Part shown: positions 10,029-24,400 of the stretch, one piece after another
Layout of the letters: each line of letters starts with the position of its first letter
Numbering within the stretch: position 1 is the first letter of the stretch
NCBI GenBank assembly: GCA_958450365.1
Contig: CAUEEP010000749.1
Span: 62,001-126,000 of the forward strand
Source of the DNA: Mesorhabditis belari
Lineage: Eukaryota; Nematoda; Chromadorea; Rhabditida; Rhabditidae
Direction: 5' to 3'
Length of the DNA: 64,000 nt
Notes under the pieces: model-generated
What the model was told of the DNA's origin: nothing
What the model saw: only the letters and a program-made list of their open reading frames with translations
The model's database searches: none
Position numbers and translations under genes: made by a program

Positions 10029-13000
10029 TTAAAGAAGTTCTCCGTTGAAAAGTTGTGCGAGTGTAAAAGTGATAAGGTTTTGCTTGGGAATGAAGGCAAT
10101 TATTTCCTGGAGTTGTCGTTCACTCAAGTACAACTTTGTGGTGTAAATTTTCTCTATTTTCTCTTAAAGGGGGGGGGGGGATATTAATCGCGGCCGGGTG
10201 ACGATAAAAATTTTTTTACGGCAACCACCTTTTTTTTATTTTAATATCGCTGATTCTACTATAAAAAGAATAAAAATCACCCGGCTAGAGTGATTTGATG
10301 GGTTTACAAATTTTTGGAGACACTGCAAGGCTTGGAGGAAAACAAGATCGTCACTCATCAGACACCTCAACTAAAAGGCACCTATTTGAGAAAACTAAAA
10401 CCACAAGCGACCAGAAATGGAAAAAAGATCTAATTGTGTCAATCAAAGCGCTGAAGACGTCCTACGGTGGAGGAGATCCAGTCACTTCTGGTGAAGATGC
10501 GCTGGGAATTGATAAGATAGAAAGCCGATTTGAGGAACTGCTGTACTTGAGCGAAGATGAAAGTGAGCAAGAGGAAGAATTGTAGATTAACAATTTATTT
10601 TTATTGTTTTTTGTGCTTTTTATTTTGTTTTTAAATTTATCTGCAATTAAAACTCAATCGATCTAGACTGTGCTGAAGTGTCTGATGAGTGACGATCTTG
10701 TTTTTCTCCAAGCCTTGCAGTGTCTCCAAAAATTTGTAAACCCATCAAATCACACTAGCCGGGTGATTTTTATTCTTTTTATAGTAGAATCAGCGATATT
10801 AAAATAAAAAACAGGTGGTTGCCGTAAAAAAATTTTTATCGTCACCCGGCCGCGATTAATACCCCCCTTTAACCTTTTTGAAAATCTTTTCTGCAAACGA
10901 ACCCAGGCCAGCAATTCCTCGTATTTTCGACGAGCCGCTCGAACGATCCGCGCATCGTTTTCGGGAAGACCGTGAGCTAAAATTGGCCTTTTCTAGTTAT
11001 TTCTGATATATCGATGAATTTATTGATACTCAGCTCTCAGCCAATACAGGATATAGTGCCTCAACATCTTAATAGCTTCACAAGTTCGCACTATCAGTGG
11101 GATTGGTCCAAAGAATCAGACCAAGCCTGGCCTACTGGCTTTGGGATTTTACCAGCCCAGAAGCTTAAACAATTACTACCGTAATCTGGTTGCAAGTCTT
11201 ATCTTGCTTTTGCTTATCTTTTATCCTACAAATCTACATTAGTTTCCTTTTGTTAGGATTATGATGGATACTGATAATACAAAATTAGATAAGCTATCAA
11301 AATAGTGCAATTTTTGCTCCCCGGCTTCGATTCCTCTCGCCGCCCTGCTTTTTACTTTTTTCTAAAACCTTCGCAAAACATTTTTTGGAGTTTCTAAAGT
11401 GTTTGCTTTCAGTTTTCAGCTTTTTGGTCTTTTTAAACTCATAAGATTTTAATGTTTTCCTTTAGATGAATCTTATGAGTCTTAAAGGAAAACTTTCAGG
11501 TTGTTGTTGGCCTGCTAAATGTAACTTTTCCCAGTTCTCCTGGAAAAAAAAAGAAAATAAAACTTTAAAAAAGCTGAAAGCAAACACTTTAGGAACTCCA
11601 AAAAATGTTTTGTAGAAGATTTACAAAAAAATTAAAAACTAGGACAACGAGAGGAATCGAACTCGGGAGCAAAAATTGCGCTATTTTGATAGGCTCACGG
11701 ACTAAACCCTAGACCGCCGCTGTTTTTGTTCGTTTCGTGGCACCGATAGATAAGGTAAGAGTTTGCCAAAAATGACCAAACTTTTGCATGCGCTTTTCAC
11801 ATATTTTAACATTCCCTTTCCTTTCTCACTCCCAAAACTTTCCAGCTCCTGTTTATTCATAAATCTTGTGACTTGCATATCCACTATAAATCTCAAATAA
11901 TACCCCGAAATTTCGGGATATTCCAGCGCTTTTAAACCATAATCCAGATCAGCTTTATGTTTTTTTCCTGCAAAATTTGGTGGGCTTAAGAAAATTGAAA
12001 AAATTGAATTTGAAATTGATCAATTTCCAAGATAGATTTATCGATTCAGTTATAAAAAACTTGCAATTTGAGAAGAGGATCACATTCTTCAGTAGCACAA
12101 ACTCCTCGATGTCGAATGAAACGTCCCGGAAAATCTTGAGAATGTGATCGAAAATCAGCGAGTGCGCTTTCTCGAAAAACTTTGAATCCAAACTGAAAGC
12201 CTTTTGTAAAGTTGGAAAGATAAGAGTTGTATTGACAGTTTTTAGCTAGGGCACGTGTGCTAGAGAGCTTGCGTTTACTCGAACACAACGAAAGGATCTC
12301 ATCATGTCGGCGCGTCTCTGTGCTCGAGCAGACGCACGTTTTCTGGCGCACTCGTATCATCTCATACAATAGATAAGCATTGCACTGATTCTTGTCCGGA
12401 TTTTTAACTGTTGAATCACTTTTTCCTATCCCCAATCCGCTGTCTGTAGTTAAGAGTGATCATTTCCATTAAGAAAAACCTTTTTAATCATCTTTGCCAA
12501 GATTAAATTGCACTTTATGCGACTTTCTCCAAGACAAATTTCGTTCTTTTAACCAAGTACACCAAGAATTTGATGATGGCTTTAGTTTTTTTTAAATATC
12601 CCAGCGAAAAACTCATAAATCTGTGCACAAATTTCTCAGAGTACGGTAAGAACGATGGAAAATTGAATTGAGGATTCAATGGGGCTACAAAGGAGAATTG
12701 AAAATATAATTCTGGGAAAAGTGGAGTTTATTCAGCAAATAATGATTCAGTTGAGTCTTATTTGAAGATTAAAGCAAGGTAAGCTCGATAATCGCCATTT
12801 GCAAATGGAGGAGTTGAACTTGAATTGAACTTTAAACGAATAAACAGAATTGGCAAGAATTGCCGAACGTTTACGACAAATGTGTGTCATAGCTGTGGAT
12901 GACGTTAGACAATTGGGATGCACTTATAGTCGAGCGTGGATTTTACTAGCTCTGTGGGAAGTAGTTGGCGTTTGAAAAATTGTAGAAAGCTAACAGCAGG

Positions 13001-16000
13001 TGATTGGACATTTGATACGCGCCCCGCCCCCTTTGCCATTAGCAACTCAACTTTGAGCTCAAATATCTTGGTGCTGGGTTATCCAATTTAAATATTCTTG
13101 GTATCATTGAATGTGCCAAGTCTTTCTCTGTCGATTAGTACAAAAACTATTTAAATTGAACAGCCCAACATCAAGAAATTTGAGCTCAAAATTGGATTGC
13201 TCATGGGAAAAGGGGCGGAGCGCGTCTCAAATGCTGTTAGCTCTCTAAAAATTTTTCAAACCAAGAATAATGATACCAAGAATATTTAAATTCGACAGCT
13301 CAACACCAAGATATTTGAGCTCAAAGTTGAGTTGCTAATGGCAAAGGGGACGGGGCGCGTATCAAATGTCCGATCACCTGCTGTTAGCTTTCTACAATTT
13401 TTCAAGAGCCAACTATTTTCCACAGAGCTAACAGAAGCCAAGCCTAACTATAAACCCAATTATGCATTTTCAAAACCCCAAAAAGTACCTTACGTTTTTA
13501 CTAATCTTTCGGTGAGTGTCCTTCTCGCAGAGTCAGGTAGATTTGATAAGAACTAGAAACAAGACTACGGTGATTTTGAAAAGTTGTAGGAAAAGTTGGC
13601 ACCCTTTCCCCATGGGCAATCTAATTTTGAGCTCAAATTTCTTCGTGTTCAGGTTCAATTTGAATAGTTTTTGTACCAATCGACAGAGAAAGACGCATCT
13701 AATGATAACAAAAATGTTTAAGAGTTCAAAAATCTTTTGAAAAGTTGACACGTTGTAGGAAGTGCGATTTATCAAGATGGATACCCTAGAATTCCCATAA
13801 TATTCAACTATTATGGTTGTTTGATATATTGATCCTTTTTCCCGAATTTCTATAACTTATCCTCATCATATTATCGTATTACAGATAATCCTGTAGAAAA
13901 ATGTAGACAGTCGGTAATTCTTCTCTTTTCCCATCCCAAAAAGAGCTCATCGCAAACTTAATGGAGTCGAAAAGAGAAAGGGGATGGAGAAGCAAATGGG
14001 AAAAGGAAATGAGAGACAATGAGAGAGAATTGATGCGTAACGAATCGAGGAGGGGAAACAGACAAACAAAGAAAACTGTGCGTCAGAAAAGTGATGTGCT
14101 CAAGTTTCGATCACAAAATAGATCACAGAGCTAAAACGTGACTAAAGCTACCGTAACTGTAAAGGAAAAGTACCATTTGAAAGAAGAGTTTTCCAATTTT
14201 CACATCCAACCCCCAAAAACACAGCTCAGCACTCAATTCTTTTCACCTTTCCCCCAATATGCAAATCGAGTAGGATTATGTAAATTTTGGTTGAAAAGTA
14301 ACGATATTGTTTCGATTGGTCGAAAGATGGATTTTACCACCATTTTACCACTTCATTCAACATTTCAAAGTACAAATTCACCATAAATTCCCAATATATT
14401 TTTCGAAAACCCCTTTTAATGCTTTTGAATAAATCAACTCAACAAGTTCTATTTGTCAAATAATATTTTTGGGATTATGAAAAGCTTTTCAAAGAATTAC
14501 CCACCCATCGTGATCTTTTCCCATCGTTTTCCCGTCGAAGAGATACCCCAATCCGATCGGCAACATCTCATAGCGGTGCTTGTGAGTGTGAAAAGCGACC
14601 AGCAAAGGGATCAACGAGTGAATCCCGCCACAACACACTCGGCTCTGTAAAGAAATCAAGATTTTTGTCGAGAATTGGGAACTTGTTTCGATTGATTGTT
14701 AAACGACTTGAGCCGGCCTACTTTTTGTGTGCAATGTTGTCCGTAATTCAGTTCAAGAACAAGGACAAGTAGATAAAAAGAAACACTTCAAATTTTTTCC
14801 CAAAGCCTGGTCTTACACAAACGAGTGCCAGTCTTTTTTACACTTTACTGTATAAAAACTACCAAGCTTTGATGGTCTATAACTTCACCCAGAGACATTA
14901 TTATTGCCAAATTTTTATATCATTGTATAGAGGACATTTCAGGCTTTCGAATGACCCCAAGTACATCTTGATTGGATAATTCATTCTCATGAAAGCCAAG
15001 TAAAACTGCACCCGAGTTGGATTCGCCAAATTTGGTCAGAGTTGGCTTTGATTTTTCTGAACTGGATTATCCAAACAAACTCTCTTTGGTGCCATTAGAA
15101 AGGCTGAAGTGTCCTCGTGACAAAGATATAAAAAATTAACAATAACATTATCTCTGGACAAATTTATAGACATTTTGTGTGCAATGTTGTCCGTAAATCA
15201 GTTCAAGAACAAGAACAAGTAGATAAAAAGAAACACTTCAAAGTTTTCTCCAAAGCCTAGTCTTATAAGTTTTCTGTTTTAGTCTTACAGAAGTTTTAGT
15301 CTTACAAAAAGTCTTACGAGTGCCAGTCTTTTTACACTTTACTGTATAAAAACTACCACGAACTCCATGGGGAACAAGACAAGTTTTTCCTAATAGTAAG
15401 CTTGACTTCTTAAAGATACTTTAGCTGGAATAGCTGGGATTTTAGATAACTTTTAGCTTTATACTATTCTCAAATTGGATTACTGAAAGTGGGCCACTTG
15501 GTCTTTACGCTACCACTAAACTCGTGCCGTTTATCTCCCGAAATTGGCTCACCAGATTCCGGTGAATCTTAAATCTATGTTTATGTTCAGATTCGTTATT
15601 TAGAACGAAGTTTTTCAAAAAACTCAGTCAAATATCGTTGTGTCAGGAGCTATTCCAAACGGGAATTTCAATGCCACTTTTTGCAGGTCTGATCGTTGCT
15701 TTTGGCCTCAAAATGGATTTTAGAACAATCGAAAGGGTATGCAAATGCCACAAAATCAATTACAAGTACAGATTCTTTAAAGTAGTTAGCTTGAGGATCT
15801 TGAGGATCTTGAGAATCACTTGAGATGAATTCAGTTTCAATTTCAATTCAATCATTTCAATGCATAAATCAGACTTGTTATTTTTGAAGCTTTGAAGGTA
15901 AAAACGGCTGTTTTTGTTGCTTTTAAAGGCTTCAAACTTCAAATTTCCTAGCTATAAGTCGAATCTAGCATTGCTTTAAGTAATTTTCATAGTTCCGAAC

Positions 16001-18383
16001 ATGTTATATGCCTAACTATGACTAAAAATTCGTAAATCATCTAAATTTCGAATTTCGAAACCCCTTTAGAGTGAAATAAACCCATCTCAAGGATCCCTTT
16101 TGCTCAATCTAACTTTATAACAAAATAACTGCATTCTTCGGAAACGAATTCCCGTAGTTGAATTCCCATTCGACTTACTTGATGTGAAAAAATTCGATTT
16201 TGATTATGGTCTACAACTACAACAGCCGTCTACAACACTTCGTCTTTAAAGAAAAGAATTCATTTTGATTGAAAGGGAAAAATCGAGAGAGGTTTCAATC
16301 TATATTCATCAATAGCTTCACTTAATTCAATAAATTGTCATCATTTTTCTCTGGATTTGAATATATTTCTTGGTTTTTTATTGTCTCTCCAAGTTATCGA
16401 TTATATTTTATTGTATTTTCTCGCTAGATTAGTAATTGTGCTATATTCGGAATAAATATCTAATAATCATTGCCCCATCGGTACCCTCTCACGCACTGCA
16501 CATTTTGGTGCGCAGTCCGGGAATTATTCCACAGATTATCAAAATCAGATTATCAGATTGTTTATTAAAATCATCCAAAGATTGAACAAATTTGTTTGGT
16601 TTGTCTTTTTGAATTACTCGGTGCAAAAGTCCGATTTTGATTATGGTTTAGGTGAAAATTCAGCTGACTACAACACTTCGTATTTAGAGAAAAGAATTCA
16701 TTTTGATTGAAAGGGAAAAATCGAGAAAGGTTTCAATTCTAATTCATCAATAGCTTCACTTAATTCAATAAATTGTCATCATTTTTCCCTGGGTTTGAAT
16801 ATATTTCTTGGTTTTTTATTGTCTCTCCAAGTTAACCTTTGTAGATTTGTCATCTTCGTTGGGTAATTCCAAACCCAGAACTTGGATCACTTCCTTCAAG
16901 CGCAACAAAAAACTATAATCAGCCGACTTTTCAGCCGACTACAACACTCCATCTTTAGAGAAAAGAATTCATTTGATTGAAAGGGAAAAATCGAGAAATG
17001 TTTCAATCTAATTCATCAATAGCTTCACTTAATTCAATAAATTGTCATCATTTTTCTCTGGATTTGAATATATTTCTTAGTTTTATTGTTTTTTTCAAGT
17101 AGATTTGTCATCTTATGTAGTGGATAATACGTTACAACGTATTATCCCGTATTATACTGAACCAAGTTCTGCGCTATGGAATTATAAATATAATTCCAAA
17201 GCGCAGAACTTGATTCAGTTCCTTTCAGCGCAACAAAAAAAAACTATAATCAGTATAGAGATTTTTGATGTGAATGTGAATTTGTGATGTAAAAATTACA
17301 TGAATTCCTTAAATTTTTCAAAAAAACACAGCAAAGTAGAAAAATTTTTGGCTCTTTACTGAAATCCGAGCATTTTGAATGAGTGACCAAGCTTTGATGG
17401 TCTATAACTTTACCCAGAGACATTATTATTGCCAACTTTTTACATCATTGTATAGAGGACCTTTCAGGCTTTCGAATGACACCCAGTACAGTTTGATTGG
17501 ATAAGTCATTCTCATGAAAGCCAACTAAAACTGCACCCGAGTTGGATTGACCATATTTGGTCAGAGTTGGCTTTGATTTTTCTGAACTGGATTATCCAAA
17601 CAAACGCTCTTTGGTGCCATTAGAAAGCCTGAAATGTCCTCTATAAAATGATATAAAAAGTTGGCAATAATATTATCTCTGGGCGAAGTTCTAGACCATC
17701 AAAGCTTGGCTACTCATTCAAAATGTCTGATTTTTAAAGAAGGTCCGGATTCCAGCCATTTTTGACTGGTTTTAAAGTTTTTCTCCAACAACAAAGTGAT
17801 TTGTTAGATTTTTGAAGCTTTGTACCATACGGTAATCTGTACAGTTTATGTAAAATTAGATCTCCTTTAATAGTGGCAAAATTAGATGTACTTTTATGAG
17901 TTTTAGGGCTTAAAAGACAGACAGATCCAGCTACTTTTGTGGACCAAACTAACCAGTCTGGATCAGTCCAAGCCCTTGGACTTGACCAAGACCTTGGTTC
18001 CGCTATCGTCATTCAGGCCTGGTAAGGACCAGAAAAAGAAAAAGCTCTTGAAAAGGCTCTGCCAATCACCCGCCCTCATTTCCAATATAAGGCCATTCGC
18101 CACTATTAATCCCAAATCATCGAAAGATGACTTCAAAAAACAAACCCGATTCGAGTGCGAAATATTCTGAATTTCGTCGATTTCCCTCATCCAATCCGCC
18201 ATATAGAGCATCACTCGGGCACACCGACGAGCCATTGCATCCGGTGGGGTGAATGGGGAAAGTTTCGCGTCGGTGAAACCGGCCTGGGAATTGGAAATTG
18301 GATTAACATAGTCAAATAGTCAAATTGACTATCAATATCAGATATTAGAGGTGATATCTATAAAGAGATTAAGACGTCTGTTC

Positions 18384-18421
<38 letters not shown>

Positions 18422-21400
18422 CTGTCTGTCTGCGCTCGCAATGCGCCATCTATTAGAGCATGACCGAGTGGTTAACGCGCACGTCTCTCAAACGAACGGA
18501 AGAGAGAGGTCGCGGGTTCGACTCCTCACGCTGCCAATTCTTTTGCTTTTTCCTCCAAAAAAGCTTCTGGTATTAGATATTAAAGGTGATATATTAGGTT
18601 GACAAGAAAGTTCATAGAAAAAGTTTGCACGGTGTTTTCTCATAAACAAAGCCAAGCTGCACTCATTTTTTACGAGTAATTTTTTGGAGTCGACTTGTAA
18701 ATAATAGAAGAAAATGTCCTTGAATTGATGGATTCGTTTTTAAGAAATTCCAGTCAAACTTTTTCTGAGAACTTCCTTTCCAACTTAATATAATATTGGA
18801 GAATAAAAGGAGATGAGGAATAAAAGCAGCGCTCAAGAAAACTTGAACGCCTTGGCGGCCTTCTTGGTTTAATTTACCATAGTATAATAGCAATAACTTT
18901 GCTCACAGTTTCCCAACGGATTACTTTCCAAAAATTTCTTTCTGGGAGTCGACTTGTGAATAATAGAACAAATGCTCTTGAATTGGTGGATTCGTTTTTA
19001 AAAAAATTCCAGTCAAACTTTTTTCCAACCTTTCCAATAGCTAGTCTATTGTAGATACGTTTAATCAAGTGTCGGGGTTAAACTAAGAAATTGTTGAAAT
19101 TGTAAACTAAGAAAACTTGAACGCCCTGACGGCCTTCTTGGTTTAATTTACCATAGCATAATAGCAATAACTTTGCTCACAGTTTCCCAATGGATTACTC
19201 ATCTTCAAATCAATATTTAGAACGAATCACTATTCAGGTTGTTCACTCCTCTATATTCGGTCAAAATTTGGGTTTTTAAGGTTTGATTTCAGCAATTAGT
19301 TGCTTTTGTCATTAGCGATTCAGGCAAAATGAGAAGCTGTGAATTTTTCTGACTAGAGCAATTTGTTTATGGTATCATCTTCACAAATGATAACGCAAAA
19401 CAATTACTGTACTACTGTATTACTGTAAATGGCTGTAATTTCCAATTATCATACCCATTTGACTATGTCCTTTCGGTTCTGTTTCTGTAAAATCTCCCCA
19501 CCGATATCCTCGGACAAACGAGTGTCGGCTCAGCCAGCAAGTCCGCGAAACTCAAGTCGAAATTGTACTTGAAAGTGAGCGAATTCATCGAATCATCGTT
19601 TTCCGTCTCATTGAGGCAAAATCTAAGCGAAAATTCGATTCGAATAGAATCCTCCGTACTTTTCCAAATCGATCAATTCTTTAATGATTACAGTCATTGA
19701 TTGATCATCGGGCGGTTGCTTTGGAAGGGGATCATTCTGGATTTTGAGATAAGTCATTTTCTAAAAGACACTTATTATCAGAAAGCTAGCTATTGTTGCT
19801 TTTCTCGAAACAAATACTATAAACTGAATATTTTTTAAACCTCAATGACTTTTACGATAGCTATAAGTGGAGTGGATCCTCTCAGCTAATCCGTTCTCAT
19901 CCAATCAGCCCAATTTTCTTATCATTCGATGAGGAATCACAAGGCCAAGCGAATGATAAAAAAAACTGGCGAATGATTACGGTAGTTTTTGTGCCCCTTT
20001 TAGAAAGCGTTCCCTAATATGCACCTGTATCGATGGCAAAGATGAGGCAATCGAAACACAAGATGATGAGGATGAAGAATCGACGGATTCCCCTCTTCCC
20101 TCTTTCACTCTCCAATAAACTTTCTTGCCTTGTCGCTGGAATTTCTCCTCGGCTCTTCTCCGTCGATTGCATCCCTCTCGTCGGCCAGTCACTACAAAAA
20201 ACTACGGTAAAGTGGCGCGAAAAAGTCTGACTATGGCTCTTGATCATGTTTACTGCGCCCTACATTACCTAGCTGTATTACGGTAGGGGTTTGAAGCGTT
20301 TTTAGAAGCTACAGTACTCCCGTTATAGCGGGATTACGGTAGCTACAGTATTTCCCTAATCAATCGGATTACGGTAGGGCTTTGAAGCGTTTTTAGAAGC
20401 TGCCCCCTAACGGATTACGGTAACTTTTTTGTTTTCCAAAGCTACAGTACTCCTAGTTGTTTAACCAATAAAACAGCCGGATTACGGTAATTTTTGAATC
20501 TACAGCACTGCTTTGAAAGTTACTTTTCCCTAAAAAGGCTTATGATAGTTTTTTTTAAAGGATACGGATAAAAATGATTAAAAAAAACGATAAAAACATC
20601 ATTTATAAAAGAATAAAACAAAAACTATATAGAGAATTAGAATTGGATAGTTTTCAGTTTGAATTCATAGGCAAATAGGTTATGAATCTAATCAAATGAC
20701 TAACTGATATGAACTTTAAAAAGCTCATACGCTTTTTACGCTCATCGACATAACGCTCAATGATTGGGCTTCGTTTTTGAGCTTTTCAGCTTCAATTTCA
20801 AAATGAAGCCATTGAAAATTGAAATCTGTGACTTTTGACCTAAAGAATTACTCGATTGAAGTCAATTTTCGAAATCTTGGTCAATAAAGAAGTTCCGTGT
20901 TTTTGAAATTCACGAAAAAAAGCTGTATCCACTTCCAAAGATCCCAATTTACCCTCGAAAATGGTTTTCTTTTTCCGAATTCCAAGAAAACTAGCTGCAA
21001 GAGATTTGTAATGTTTGAAAAGATAAAAACGATGTTAATTGTATACCAAGATAACTTCGCTATTCACTTCAATTTCCCAAAAATCCAAGAACAAGAATGC
21101 TGTACTTGTACCAAAGAGCTGAAGTTTTGGGGGTGGGACAAATGCTACCTTTTTTTTGCGCACCTGGACATTTGCGCACCCTTTTTTTTGCTGGAAAAGG
21201 CCTTAGGAAAGGTCGTAGAGCTTCAAAAATGTTTTCATAGAAGGGAATCGTATGCGTAGATTCCGAATTTCGACAAATCAGATCTCGCTGACACGTCAAA
21301 TTTGGGCTAAAAGGCAAAAACTACGCAACTTAACGCTTTTCCGCTTTTGACGTGTCAGCGAGGTCTGATTTGTCGAAATTCGGAATCTACGCATACGATT

Positions 21401-24400
21401 CCCTTAGAAGGAAATATTTTCGAAGCTCTACGACCTCTCCTAAGGCCTTTTCCAGCAAAAAAAAGGTGCGCAAATGTCCAGGTGCGCAAAAAAAGGTAGC
21501 ATTTGTCCCACCCCCCCGAGCGACAAGTTATACACGACTCTTTCTTAAAGATATTAAACCGTTTAACGTTTAACTTCCCAAAAATCCAAGAACAAGAATA
21601 CCGTACTTGTACCAAAGAGCTGGTACAAGTACGGTTTCAACAAAAGGAAACGAAATTCCCAATTACAATTTCATTCCAATTCTCTACAATCTAGTACAGA
21701 AAAAAAAGCTGAACTGTTTTACAATAAAGAAATGTGATTTTGGGCTGAATGATTCTTCTATTAGGGCTGAATGACTCTCTGACAATTTGCGAGGGTTGAT
21801 TGTCTTTTGTCTTTACGACACTTGTCAACTTGTAAACGAAGGCTAACTTTTATGGAAAAATAGAAATATACCAATGCGAAAATAGGTCAAATCAATCATT
21901 TTTAATATGTTTTATGCATTTTGAAGCTAGCTACTGTCATAATTAAGAGATTTTCTTGATATTTTCTAAATACCATACACCTTTTTTCGATTAGCAAATT
22001 GCATTTTAATGCTCGTTTTATAAATTTTAAGCAGAGTAGCAAAATACTCGATTGATTAGTCAAATCTATCTTTTATAGAGTCTAAATTATCGCGCTAACT
22101 TACAATTAGATAAAGAATTTATATTTAGTACATACCGTAAATACTGTAATAGTACCCCATCCTCATAATGACGGTGCGGAGTGTTGTGTAGTCTAGCTTT
22201 GAACGAGTTTTTCTCGACACTGGTTTATGCTACGATGCGCGTTTAGGTATCAAAAAATAGCCCTGAATTTCAGCTATTTTTGATACCAAAGACGCATTTT
22301 TTGAAAGTACGGGCGCTTTGAAAAAAATGAAATACTAAAAAACTTGGCCTCTGGAAAATGGGTGGCTTCACTATTTTAGCTCTCCTAGCTTCATAATTGA
22401 GTTTTTCTTTTGTCACGCGACTGTACGAGGGCGGTGGGGTACTATTACAGTATTTACGGTAATTTTTATGTAATGATCTTTAATGATCCAGCACATAATC
22501 CAGCAATTTCTTTAATTTCTAACAATTTCCTATTTAAATAAATTGCGTCAAAATCATTTTAAAAGCTGTAAAACCTATGGTTTTTATAGTCGTTTAGCCG
22601 CTGAACAGTTGTTGCATATTAGATGATTATTAGACTAGAAAGATGATTATTTAAAGTCACCAACTTTCTGGCACCATTCCCACTTCGAGACACTTTGCAT
22701 AGCGACATCCTTTGCACTTGTTAGAGGCTGAAAATGAAAGTACTTATTGATAGATTGAGTGCTTTTGTTTTAAGCATTTAGGTAGATATTTAACACACTG
22801 TATGGATAAGCAAGTATTTTAAATAGGATTGTTCTCGAGTTAGGCTAGGTTACGTTAGATCTGGTCTGATCTGAAGATCGAAGGACATTTTAGGCCAGGT
22901 CAAGTAAAAACAAACCAAGAGGCCATGTAATAAAGTAAAGAGAGGAATGTTAAAGAAAGATTTCTAGAGAGGAAATTGAACCCCCGATCTTTTTGCTTTC
23001 CGGGTTGATGCTCTAACTACTGAGCTATTCGGCATCTTCTTGCCAGAGAAGAAAGAGGGAATACAAGGGGAAGAGAAAGGAAGAAAGAGAAGGAAATAAT
23101 ACCCGGTTCTTCACAGCCATGAGCTGCTTGACGAGAACACAGGCATTAGTAATATAGTAAAGTGAGGAATGGTAAAGAAAGATTTCCGGAAAGAGTAAGA
23201 CCTGGACTGCTGACCGATCCTAGTGTAGTCTTGCAGATACTGACTCTAAGCTGACTCTTGTCTTGAAGAGATCCGGATAGATTACTCACGAAACAACCCA
23301 GTCCAAATGATTATTTGGCACGAGTCTAATATGCTATGATGCTTTGAGTAGCCTGTTTGACGATTCTTTATGAATTGTTCTTTGTTTGAGCGAAAATGTT
23401 TCTAAATCCAGATAATGTTGAGTACAACTGTGCACTCAAAGTGTTACAAAATCCGAGTTTTTCTTAACTTACCCCAATTGAATGCACTTATTCTAGTGTG
23501 GCCTTGCAGACACTGACTCTGATCTGACTCTTGTCTTGACTAGATCTGGATAGATTCCTGTTAAAACAACCGAATTTTTCTTAACTTATCCCATTTGATT
23601 GCACTTATTCAAAGTCTTAAAGATACTATATTAGAGATTCTTTTGGGAGTCTGTTTATGTTTATGAAGTGATTTTAGTTTATTTTAGTTCAATAAATCTA
23701 TAATTTTTCCAGATTTTTCGAAAAATTGTATGTTTAAGTTGGATTAAACTTTGGTTGTTTTTGAAAAAACATTATGTGACGATTTGGGAGAAACCTTTAG
23801 AGAAAAAGATAAATTATTGAACTCAAAGATAAATTTGTATTAAAAACATGTACTTTTTGCTTTTGTTAAAAGTCAAAACATTTTCAGGAATATTTTATTG
23901 TTTAAACTCACTGAAATGGCAACGTTCCACTTGACGACAACTTGGTTGATAACCCTTCGTGGCGGCACGGAGGAAGAAAATCTTGCAACTTCTAGAAAAT
24001 GGAAAGACTAAGTCGGTAATCGAGACTAATTTGGGATCATTCAATATTGTTGAGCTAGCCAGGACCAAGTGAAAGGATTTTGAGACATTTGATAGACGCT
24101 CCACGCCCTTTGCCATTGGCAATCCAAATCTGAACTCAAATTTCTTGGTGTTGGACTGTTCAATATCAAATAATTTTTGTACTAATCGACAGAGAAAGAC
24201 TTGGCGCCTCCAATGATATTAAGAATATCTCGATTGGACAACCCAACACCAAGGAATTTGAGCTCAAAGTTGGGTTGCTAATGGCAAAGGGGGCGGGGCG
24301 CATATAAAAGGTCCCACAACCCTGCCCCTTTTCCCATCGGCAATCCAACTTTGAACTCAAATTTCTTGGTTTTGGACTGTTCAATTCAAATAATTTTTGT

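Noticed and set aside
11702..11962. Open minus-strand frame containing DYGLKALEYPEISGYYLRF, suggestive of a receptor ligand-domain exon.
   Set aside because: No donor puts it in frame: the canonical GT gives the wrong phase and the GC donor creates a TGA at the join. The exon at 10874-10976 fits both phase and family pattern, so this is treated as intronic.
12046..12435. 129-codon minus ORF whose start looked like a second zinc finger (KNPDKNQCNAYLLYE).
   Set aside because: It lacks the required cysteines and the true DBD was found upstream. The first part is receptor exon 8 in frame; the rest is intron and a wrong-frame shadow of exon 9.
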